The translations under genes were made by a program, and so were the position numbers. A stretch of DNA of 64,000 bases, from positions 46,679-110,678 of the forward strand of contig CAKZRP010000051.1 in NCBI GenBank assembly GCA_937146765.1, given 5' to 3'. Shown piece after piece: positions 27,681 through 34,258 of the stretch (within the stretch, counting starts at the first letter, position 1; each line of letters opens with the position of its first letter). The notes beneath the pieces are model-generated. The model did no database searches. It saw only the letters and a list, made by a program, of their open reading frames with translations, and was not told the DNA's origin. The DNA is from an uncultured Paracoccaceae bacterium. GTDB lineage: Bacteria > Pseudomonadota > Alphaproteobacteria > Rhodobacterales > Rhodobacteraceae.

Positions 27681-28277
27681 TTGGCCCGGACCATTGCCAA
27701 AGACCACGATTTGAAACGCGCCCAGATCCTTCAGGCCTCGGCGCGGCTCTTTGCAGAGGAAGGCTATGACCGGGCCTCGATGACCCAGATCGCGCGGGCC
27801 TGCGGCATCTCGAAGGCGAATATCTACCATTACTACGAGGGCAAGGATGCGCTGCTCTTTGACCTTCTTGACAGCTACCTGATGGGGTTGCGGGATCGGG
27901 TCTGCGGCCTGGATCTGGGCGGGCTCGATCCCGTGGCGCGGCTGCGGCGGATCCTGACCGAGGTGCTTCTGGCCTATGAGGGCGCCGATCACGAGCACAA
28001 GGTGCAGCTCAACGCGATGTCGGCGCTGCCGGAGGCAGAGCAGGAGCACCTGCGCGCCTATCAGCGCGAGATGGTCAAATTCCTGAGCCAGGCCCTGCGC
28101 GAGGCGGCACCGGAGACCTTTGCCGCCGACAAGGGCAAGCTGCGCGCGGTCACCATGTCGGTCTTCGGCATGCTCAACTGGCACTACATGTGGAATGCCG
28201 GTGCAGATACCGAGGATCGCAAGGGCTATGCCGATCTGGTGGCGCGGCTGACGCTGGAGGGCGTGGCCGGGCTTTGA
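27681..28277 (+). CDS. paaR: TetR-family regulator, PaaR-like
   Basis: A 198-residue TetR repressor. The DNA-binding domain is residues about 12-58 (ILQASARLFAEEGYDRASMT, RACGISKANIYHYYEGKDAL). Its position as last gene of the paaG-paaI-paaK unit and the operator-like palindrome upstream of paaG point to control of phenylacetate genes, probably released by phenylacetyl-CoA; that ligand is inferred from PaaR homologues. The start is a TTG at 27681, seven bases after paaK, with AAAGG upstream; no ATG occurs before the helix-turn-helix. Confidence 0.88.
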   Translation: MARTIAKDHDLKRAQILQASARLFAEEGYDRASMTQIARACGISKANIYHYYEGKDALLFDLLDSYLMGLRDRVCGLDLGGLDPVARLRRILTEVLLAYEGADHEHKVQLNAMSALPEAEQEHLRAYQREMVKFLSQALREAAPETFAADKGKLRAVTMSVFGMLNWHYMWNAGADTEDRKGYADLVARLTLEGVAGL

Positions 28278-28308
28278 GCCGTCTTTTGCCGGGCGGCGGC
28301 GGTTTTGC

Positions 28309-28347
28309 GCGCGGCACGGGAACAAAGCTTGCGGAGCCGCGTTTTTT
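28309..28347 (+). terminator. Terminator-like hairpin after paaR
   Basis: CGCGGC (28310-28315) pairs with GCCGCG (28336-28341), a 6-bp stem with a 20-base loop, followed by six T residues. It overlaps the EcfG-type promoter match described next, so one of the two readings may be wrong. Confidence 0.45.
28319..28343 (+). promoter_or_regulatory. EcfG-type promoter match (GGAAC-N16-CGTT)
   Basis: GGAAC at 28319-28323 and CGTT at 28340-28343 with a 16-base spacer match the alphaproteobacterial general-stress promoter consensus. It is 78 bases before a glycine-zipper lipoprotein gene, a type of gene often stress-induced. The overlap with a terminator-like hairpin lowers confidence. Confidence 0.4.
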
Positions 28348-28420
28348 ACCTTGATGATGATCCTCCACGGATGCGCGCGCCAGTCGTTCCGTATCCGGCG
28401 GAGCAAAAAGGAGATGGGAA

Positions 28421-28684
28421 ATGTTCAAGACATCAGCCGTGATCGCCACGCTCTTTGCAGGCAGCGCCTTTATGGCCGGCTGCACCGACAATCAGGACGT
28501 CAATGCGCTCTCCGGGGCGCTGGTGGGGGCGGCGGCAGGCAGCCAGGTCGGCTCCGGCAGCGGCAAGGTCGCCGCGACGCTGGTGGGCGGCGCGGTGGGC
28601 GCACAGGTGGGGGCGAACGCCCCGCGCCAATGTACCTACCGCAACACCTCGACCGGCGCGACCTACAAGGCCGCCTGCCCGTAA
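28421..28684 (+). CDS. Glycine-zipper outer-membrane lipoprotein
   Basis: A small 87-residue predicted lipoprotein. The signal peptide MFKTSAVIATLFAGSAFMAG ends in a lipobox (MAG-C21), followed by a spacer and a glycine zipper with GxxxG spacing (SGALVGAAAGSQVGSGSGK, VGGAVGAQVGANA). The C terminus has two more cysteines (RQCTYRNTSTGATYKAAC). Similar 17-kDa-antigen/OsmB-like proteins sit in the outer membrane and affect envelope stability. AAGGAG upstream sets the start. Confidence 0.85.
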   Translation: MFKTSAVIATLFAGSAFMAGCTDNQDVNALSGALVGAAAGSQVGSGSGKVAATLVGGAVGAQVGANAPRQCTYRNTSTGATYKAACP

Positions 28685-28712
28685 CGGGCACCGATATCAG
28701 ACCACACAGACC

Positions 28713-28743
28713 AGCCGCTCCGTTTCGGGGCGGCTGTTTTTTT
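28713..28743 (+). terminator. Rho-independent terminator after the lipoprotein gene
   Basis: AGCCGCTCCG (28713-28722) pairs with CGGGGCGGCT (28726-28735; one G-T pair) around a TTT loop, followed by T7 (28737-28743). Confidence 0.9.
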
Positions 28744-28786
28744 GACCGGGTCCGGGGCGGAAACCCCGGCAAGAGGGGCTGGCATG

Positions 28787-28816
28787 AAAAAGGCCCCGGC
28801 AGAGTGCCGGGGCCTT
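28787..28816 (-). terminator. Rho-independent terminator of the OmpA-family gene
   Basis: AAGGCCCCGGCA (28790-28801) pairs with TGCCGGGGCCTT (28805-28816), a perfect 12-bp stem with a GAG loop; on the minus strand it runs into T residues. It is 20 bases after the opposing gene's stop. Confidence 0.9.
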
Positions 28817-28835
28817 GTGTGGCTGTTTGCGCAAG

Positions 28836-30692
28836 TTACTGGCGCGCGGTCAGCAGTGGGGTGATCCGGCGCACCGCCACGCGGCGGTTGGCGCGTTCCG
28901 CCTCCAGCACGGGAATGGCGAGATCGCTTTCCCCATAGCCCTGGATCACCATGTTTTCAGGCGGCACGTCGAAATATTCGGTCAGTGCCAGCGCCACCGT
29001 TTCCGCCCGCCGGTCCGACAGGGCGAGGTTGAAGGTCGCCGCGCCGGTGGCATCGGTGTGGCCCTCGATCAGGAAGACCTCTGAGGGGTTGCGGTCGATC
29101 ATGGTGCGCATCGCATTGCCGAGCTGGGTCAACTCCTCGGCCTGGGCGGCGCGGATCACCGCCGATCCGCTTTCGAAGGTCACCTTGTCCACGTTGATCT
29201 CGGGCACCAGGCGGCGCACGGCGTCGATATTGCGGATCTGGGCCAGCGAGAAGCTGCGATCCACACCCTGCGGTTCCTGCGCGGCCAGCGCGGCGGCCAG
29301 ATCCTCGGAGGTGAGGTTGCCATCCGAACGGAAGGCGCGGCGCTGCTGGGGGGCGCGTGGCAGTTCGGTCACCACCACCTTTTCCGCCACCTGGGTGTCG
29401 TCAAACAGCAGCACTGAGCGGCCATCGGTTAGGGTCTTGCTGCGACGCAGAACCCGCCCGTCGGCGGCGCGGATGGTCTCCACCTCGGTGCCATCCTCGC
29501 GGGTGACCACGGTGCGGGTGGAGCCATCCTGGAACTGGTAGGTCTTTACGTTGGAGCCCGGCTGGCGCAACAGTGCGTCGTCGTTCTTGATCACCCGATA
29601 GGTGCCGTTCTGCTCCACCACGGCGCGGTCGCCGCTGTTGGAGACGACTTTCTCGCCGGAGTTCAAAAGCTGACCCACGGCCAATGCGCCCAGACCCAGC
29701 AGGGCCGCTTTTTCCAGCTTGGAGAGGCCCTTGTCCTCTTCCGCCTGTGCGGGGGCGGCTTCGGCGGTCTCGTTCACCTTGGTGGCGAATTCCTCGTCCG
29801 AGCTGCGGGCGGTTTCTGCGGTCACGGTTTCCTCGACCACCTCGGCCTCGGCGGTTGCGGAATCATCGCCAGCAGCGGCGGCGGCAGCAGCAGCGGGGGC
29901 GGTTTCCGCTTCGGCCAGCGCATCCGCCTGTTCCTGGCTGTTGAGCTCGGTCACCTCCGGGTTGTCGACCACCGGAGCCTCGGTGCTGGCCTCGGCGGTG
30001 GCCTCGCCCTCTGCAGATGTGCTCTCCTGAGCCTCCTGAACGGCCAGGGCTTCGGCCAGCGCCGCGCTGTCGGTCGCTGTTTCGGCCTCTGCGGAGGCAG
30101 CGCCATCGACTTCGGTCTCCGCCTCGACCTCGGCCGTTGCTTCGGCCTCAGACGCGACTTCAGCCTCGACCTCGGCAGTGGCTTCGGCCTCGGGCGCAAC
30201 TTCTGCCTCAGCCTCTGCGGTCTCACTTGCCTCTGGTTCAACCGGCGCTTCCGCCTCAGCTTCGGCGGTGGCTTCGGCGGTGGCTTCGGCCTCCGGCTCT
30301 GCCTCCGGCGTCAGCAGCGTGTCGGCCGTGTTCTCCAGGGCTTGCGCCAGATCGCTTACCTGATCCTGCACCTCGGCGGCTATGGCGCCGATCCCGGTCA
30401 GCACGGTGGCAGATTGCAGGTTGGCGGGCAGGGCGGCGTCATGGGTCCCGGCGGCATATTCCGCGCAGAATTGCACCACGGCGGGATCTTCCTCGCCCAC
30501 GGCCTCTCCGTTGGCCTCGCGCTCGGCGCGCAGGCGGCAGCGTTCCACCAGGTCGGCGAGCTCTGCCTCGCTCATCTGCGAAATGTCGATCTCGGTTGAA
30601 GCCCCGGCGTCCTGAGCAACGCCCGGCAGCGGTGCGGCCAGCGTTGCGATCATCACCAGCGCCGTGGCCGATTTGAAAAGTCCCGGTTTCAT
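28836..30692 (-). CDS. OmpA-family peptidoglycan-binding protein with long Glu/Ala-rich stalk
   Basis: A 618-residue envelope protein. Signal peptide about 1-26 (ending PLPGVAQ). Residues about 35-95 hold a small conserved region with cysteines (LVERCRLRAEREANGE, FCAEYAAG). From about 128 to 330 the sequence is almost entirely E, A, V, T and S in EAEA/EATAEVEAE repeats, probably an extended stalk. A hydrophobic segment (AALLGLGALAVGQLL, about 340) follows, then a basic/acidic linker, and a C-terminal OmpA domain (FESGSAVIRAAQAEELTQLG; EGHTDATGAATFNLALSDRR; ANRRVAVRR) that binds peptidoglycan. It is monocistronic. Likely a cell-wall anchor, exact role unknown. Confidence 0.88.
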   Translation of the reverse strand: MKPGLFKSATALVMIATLAAPLPGVAQDAGASTEIDISQMSEAELADLVERCRLRAEREANGEAVGEEDPAVVQFCAEYAAGTHDAALPANLQSATVLTGIGAIAAEVQDQVSDLAQALENTADTLLTPEAEPEAEATAEATAEAEAEAPVEPEASETAEAEAEVAPEAEATAEVEAEVASEAEATAEVEAETEVDGAASAEAETATDSAALAEALAVQEAQESTSAEGEATAEASTEAPVVDNPEVTELNSQEQADALAEAETAPAAAAAAAAGDDSATAEAEVVEETVTAETARSSDEEFATKVNETAEAAPAQAEEDKGLSKLEKAALLGLGALAVGQLLNSGEKVVSNSGDRAVVEQNGTYRVIKNDDALLRQPGSNVKTYQFQDGSTRTVVTREDGTEVETIRAADGRVLRRSKTLTDGRSVLLFDDTQVAEKVVVTELPRAPQQRRAFRSDGNLTSEDLAAALAAQEPQGVDRSFSLAQIRNIDAVRRLVPEINVDKVTFESGSAVIRAAQAEELTQLGNAMRTMIDRNPSEVFLIEGHTDATGAATFNLALSDRRAETVALALTEYFDVPPENMVIQGYGESDLAIPVLEAERANRRVAVRRITPLLTARQ

Positions 30693-30771
30693 TGCGCGTC
30701 CTTTCCTGAGTCAAAACATGACAATTTGGAGGATAACGCGGCTGGCGCAAAAATGTTGCATCACGTTCACG

Positions 30772-30800
30772 AAAAGACCGCCCCGGTGAGGGGGCGGTCT
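30772..30800 (-). terminator. Rho-independent terminator of trpS
   Basis: AGACCGCCCC (30775-30784) pairs with GGGGCGGTCT (30791-30800) with a 6-base loop; the minus strand continues TTTTC. It is 32 bases after the trpS stop, in the 139-base gap before the OmpA-family start. Confidence 0.9.
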
Positions 30801-30831
30801 GTCTCTTGCGTGCGGGCCTGTGCCGGATTTC

Positions 30832-31860
30832 TCAGATCTCGACCGGGGCCACCATGCCGACGATATCGTAGGCCTTGCGCAGGATCGGCGCGGTGATCTC
30901 GCGCGCGCGCAGGGCGCCCCGGGCCAGGATCTTGTCGATCTCGTCCTGGTTTTCCATCAGGCGCGCCATCTCGGTGGTGATCGGCGACATCTTGGCCACC
31001 GCCAGATCGGCGAGCATCGGCTTGAACTCCGAGAACTGGCGCCCGCCCGCCTCGGCCAGCACCTGTTCCACCGTCATATCCGCCAGGGCGGCGTAGATAT
31101 TGACGAGGTTGCGGGCCTCGGGGCGCGCCTCCAGACCTTCGACCTCGGAGGGCAGGGCCTCGGGGTCGGTCTTGGCCTTGCGGATTTTCTTGGCGATGGT
31201 GTCGGCATCGTCAATGAGGTTGATCCGGCTGGCGTCCGAGGGGTCGGACTTCGACATCTTCTTGGTGCCATCGCGCAGGGACATGACGCGGGTGGCCGCG
31301 CCCTCGATCACCGGCTCGGTCTCGGGGAAGAAATTGACGCCATAGTCGTGGTTGAACTTGATGGCGATGTCGCGGGTCAGCTCCAGATGCTGTTTCTGAT
31401 CCTCGCCCACCGGCACATGGGTGGCGTGATAGACCAGAATGTCCGCCGCCATAAGCGCCGGATAGGCAAAGAGGCCGAGCGAGGCGTTCTGGGCGTTCTT
31501 GCCGGCTTTGTCCTTCCACTGGGTCATCCGCTGCATCCAGCCCATGCGGGCGACGCAGTTGAAGATCCAAGCGAGTTGCGCGTGCTCGGGCACCTGGCTC
31601 TGGTTGATCAGGATGGATTTCTCCGGATCGATGCCGGCGGCGATGAAGCCCGCGCACAACTCGCGGGTGGATTTCTTCAGGTCGGCCGGGTCTTGCCAGA
31701 CGGTGATCGCATGCAGGTCGACCATGCAGTAGATGGTCTCCATATCCTTGGCCTGCCAGTCGACGAAGCGCTTCAGAGCCCCGAGGTAGTTCCCCAGGTG
31801 CAGGTTGCCCGAAGGCTGGATCCCCGAAAAGACGCGCGGGGTGAAGCTGGTTTCGCTCAT
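30832..31860 (-). CDS. trpS: Tryptophanyl-tRNA synthetase
   Basis: Class I aminoacyl-tRNA synthetase of 342 residues charging tRNA-Trp. The HIGH-type motif is SGNLHLGNY (about residue 15) and the KMSKS loop [13 protein letters not shown]. The start at 31860 gives [18 protein letters not shown], the usual N terminus; an in-frame upstream codon would add 11 residues. It is divergent from the rhomboid-like gene across a 115-base gap. Confidence 0.97.
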   Translation of the reverse strand: MSETSFTPRVFSGIQPSGNLHLGNYLGALKRFVDWQAKDMETIYCMVDLHAITVWQDPADLKKSTRELCAGFIAAGIDPEKSILINQSQVPEHAQLAWIFNCVARMGWMQRMTQWKDKAGKNAQNASLGLFAYPALMAADILVYHATHVPVGEDQKQHLELTRDIAIKFNHDYGVNFFPETEPVIEGAATRVMSLRDGTKKMSKSDPSDASRINLIDDADTIAKKIRKAKTDPEALPSEVEGLEARPEARNLVNIYAALADMTVEQVLAEAGGRQFSEFKPMLADLAVAKMSPITTEMARLMENQDEIDKILARGALRAREITAPILRKAYDIVGMVAPVEI

Positions 31861-31975
31861 CGTCGAAAACTCCCGTCTGGAATTATGCACCATCGTCGCT
31901 TACCCATGGCAGGGAGCATCGTCAACAGGCGCAGGGCCCCGAGGGGCCGCAAAGGCGCCGCAGAGCAGGACCGCC

Positions 31976-32662
31976 ATGCAAGAGCACAACCCTTCCCCCT
32001 TCAATGCGCTGCCGCCGGTGGTGGTGGCGCTCTGTCTCGTGATCTTCGGGATCGAGCTGGTTTTCACCCTGGGCGGGCAGGGATTGGTCGGAGATGCCTC
32101 GGCGGTGGGCTGGCGTCTGGCGGCGCTGCAGCAATACGGGTTCTCGCCGGAAGGGTTTCGCTGGATGCTGGAAAACGGCATCTGGCCCTTCGAGATCGTG
32201 AAGCGCTTCCTGTCCTATGCCTTTGTGCATGGCTCGATGACGCAGGCGGTCTTTGTCTGCGTCTTCCTCTTGGCCATGGGCAAGATGGTGGGCGAAGTGA
32301 TGGGCGAGGTTGCGGTGCTGGTGATCTTTGCCGCCTCCGCCATTGGTGGCGCCCTGGCCTATGGCCTCTTGGCACCGGGCAATCCGGGGCTCTTTGGCGG
32401 CTTTCCGGCGGTTTACGGCCTGATCGGCGGCTTTACCCATCTGTTGTGGCTGTCGCTGGCCTCGGTCGGGGCGCAACAATACCGGGCCTTTTCGCTCATC
32501 GCCTTTCTGATGGGGGTGCAGCTGCTGTTTGGGCTGATCTTTGGCGGCAGCCCGGATTGGATCGCCGACCTGGCCGGGTTTGCAACCGGCTTTGGCCTGT
32601 CCTTTTTCCTCGTGCCGGGGGGCTGGGCCCGTATCCTGCAAAAGCTGCGCCAGCAACGCTGA
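31976..32662 (+). CDS. Rhomboid-family membrane protein lacking the catalytic dyad
   Basis: A 228-residue protein with about six membrane helices and the rhomboid fold signatures: FLSYAFVHGSM (His85, loop/helix 2), AIGGALAYGLLAPG and a C-terminal GFATGFGLSFFL. Active rhomboid proteases have Gly-x-Ser-Gly and a later His: here the serine-containing segment reads GGFPAVYGLIGG (residues 141-152, no Ser) and the His position is Asp198 in ADLAGFATG. It is therefore most likely a catalytically dead, iRhom-like protein. It converges on murJ. No partner is known. Confidence 0.8.
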   Translation: MQEHNPSPFNALPPVVVALCLVIFGIELVFTLGGQGLVGDASAVGWRLAALQQYGFSPEGFRWMLENGIWPFEIVKRFLSYAFVHGSMTQAVFVCVFLLAMGKMVGEVMGEVAVLVIFAASAIGGALAYGLLAPGNPGLFGGFPAVYGLIGGFTHLLWLSLASVGAQQYRAFSLIAFLMGVQLLFGLIFGGSPDWIADLAGFATGFGLSFFLVPGGWARILQKLRQQR

Positions 32663-32680
32663 GGACCTCGGCCAGGGGAG

Positions 32681-32704
32681 GCAGCGCGCCTTGCGGCGCG
32701 CTGC
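32681..32704. terminator. Hairpin between convergent rhomboid-like and murJ genes
   Basis: GCAGCGCGCC (32681-32690) pairs perfectly with GGCGCGCTGC (32695-32704) around a TTGC loop in the 48-base gap between two convergent stops. It has no T-run on either strand; it may act as a bidirectional transcript end. Confidence 0.5.
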
Positions 32705-32710
32705 GGACCG

Positions 32711-34258
32711 TCACGCCTTGCGGCGGCGCAGGGCGGACTTGAACTCCGCCAGCCGCAGGGCGCCGATCTTCTGGCCAACGGTGAAATAGACCAGCGCCCC
32801 GAGGATCACGAGGCCGAGCAGCGCAATATAGCGCCAATAGGCCATGGTGAGGATCGGGGCCAGAAGCAGCGCCGCCCCGTAGAGCACCACCGCCATGATC
32901 AGCGAGGCCAGCACAATCCGCAGGCTGCGTTGGTGGAAGCGGCTGTCGAAGCGGGCGCTCTCCCCCATCTTGGCGGTGCCGCGCCACAGGAGGATCACCA
33001 TGCCCCAACCGGCCGCCGTGGCGCCGATGGCGGGGGAGATCCAGCCCATCACCGGCTGCAGACCGAGCGCCAGCACCCCGTTGATGACCATGGCCACCAA
33101 GGCGAAATGGAAGGGGCTGCGGGTGTCCTCGCGGGCGAAATAGAGCGGTTGCAGAACCTTTTGCAGCACGAAGGCCGGCAGGCCCGCGCCGTAGATGGCC
33201 ACCGCCAGCGCAATGGCCGCGACGTCATCCGGCCCGGTGGCCCCGCGCTGGTAGAGCACCGAGACCAGGGGCATCGGGATGGCGAGGAAGGCCAGTGCGG
33301 AAGGGACCGTCAGCAGGAGCGAGAATTCTCCTGCCCGGCTCAGCGCATCGCGCGCGCCCTGCTCGTCGCCCGCCCGCAGACGGCGCGACAGGTCGGGCAG
33401 CAGCACGACACCCACGGCGATCCCCACTACACCGAGCGGAAGCTGGTAGAGACGGTCGGCGATGAAGAGCCAGCTGACCGCATTCTCGAAATTGGAGGCC
33501 GCCAATTGCCCTACCACCAGGTTCACCTGTGTCACCCCCATGGCAAGGCCGGCGGGAACCGCGACCTTGACCAGCTGTTTCATCTCCGGGGTGAGGCGGG
33601 GCAGGCTCGGTCGCAGCGAGATCCCGGCCCGGGCCGAGGCCACCCAGAGCAGGGCAAGCTGCGCCACGCCTGCAAAGGGAATGGTCCAGATCAGCCAGGT
33701 CATCACGTCCTGCCCAAGCTGGGAGGCCGCCACCATGGCGCTGCAGGTGAAAATATTGAGCAGCACTGGCGCGGCCGCAGAGGCGGCAAAGCGGCCAGTT
33801 GCATTCAGCACACCGGAGAACAGCGCCGCCAGCGACATGAACAGGATGTAGGGAAACAGGATGCGGCCAAAGCCGGTGGCGAGGTCAAAGCGTTCATCGC
33901 CCACAAAGCCACCGGCCGTGGCCCAGACCAGGGCCGGCATGAAGACCATGCTGAGGCCGGTGAGGGCCAGAACGGTGACCCCGAGAAGGTTGAGAGCATC
34001 GCGGGCAAAGCCCTGAGGATCCTCGCCCGCCTCCAGCCGCTTGGCAAACATCGGCACGAAGGCGGCGTTGAAGGCGCCTTCGGCAAAGAAGCGGCGGAAG
34101 AGGTTGGGCAGCCGGAAGGCGGCCACAAAGGCATCGAGCAGCGGGCCGGGGCCAATATAGGCCGCGATCAGGATCTCGCGCAGAAACCCCAGCAGACGAC
34201 TGGCTAGCGTCCACACACCGACTGTCATGAAGCCGGACATCAAGCGAACTGGTTTCAT
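32711..34258 (-). CDS. murJ: Lipid II flippase
   Basis: Fourteen-helix MOP-superfamily flippase (515 residues) that moves lipid II across the inner membrane for peptidoglycan synthesis. Conserved blocks include the N-terminal LLGFLREILIAAYIGPGPLLDAFVAAFRLPNL-type region (residues about 23-54) with the family's arginines, FFAEGAFNAAFVPMF, and YFAREDTRSPFHFAL. Its start overlaps the glnD stop by ATGA, an arrangement seen in related bacteria. Confidence 0.95.
   Translation of the reverse strand: MKPVRLMSGFMTVGVWTLASRLLGFLREILIAAYIGPGPLLDAFVAAFRLPNLFRRFFAEGAFNAAFVPMFAKRLEAGEDPQGFARDALNLLGVTVLALTGLSMVFMPALVWATAGGFVGDERFDLATGFGRILFPYILFMSLAALFSGVLNATGRFAASAAAPVLLNIFTCSAMVAASQLGQDVMTWLIWTIPFAGVAQLALLWVASARAGISLRPSLPRLTPEMKQLVKVAVPAGLAMGVTQVNLVVGQLAASNFENAVSWLFIADRLYQLPLGVVGIAVGVVLLPDLSRRLRAGDEQGARDALSRAGEFSLLLTVPSALAFLAIPMPLVSVLYQRGATGPDDVAAIALAVAIYGAGLPAFVLQKVLQPLYFAREDTRSPFHFALVAMVINGVLALGLQPVMGWISPAIGATAAGWGMVILLWRGTAKMGESARFDSRFHQRSLRIVLASLIMAVVLYGAALLLAPILTMAYWRYIALLGLVILGALVYFTVGQKIGALRLAEFKSALRRRKA

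Noticed and set aside
29860..30320. Repetitive DNA considered as a tandem-repeat locus or CRISPR
   Set aside because: The repeats are irregular and in frame, encoding the Glu/Ala-rich stalk; no uniform repeat-spacer pattern.
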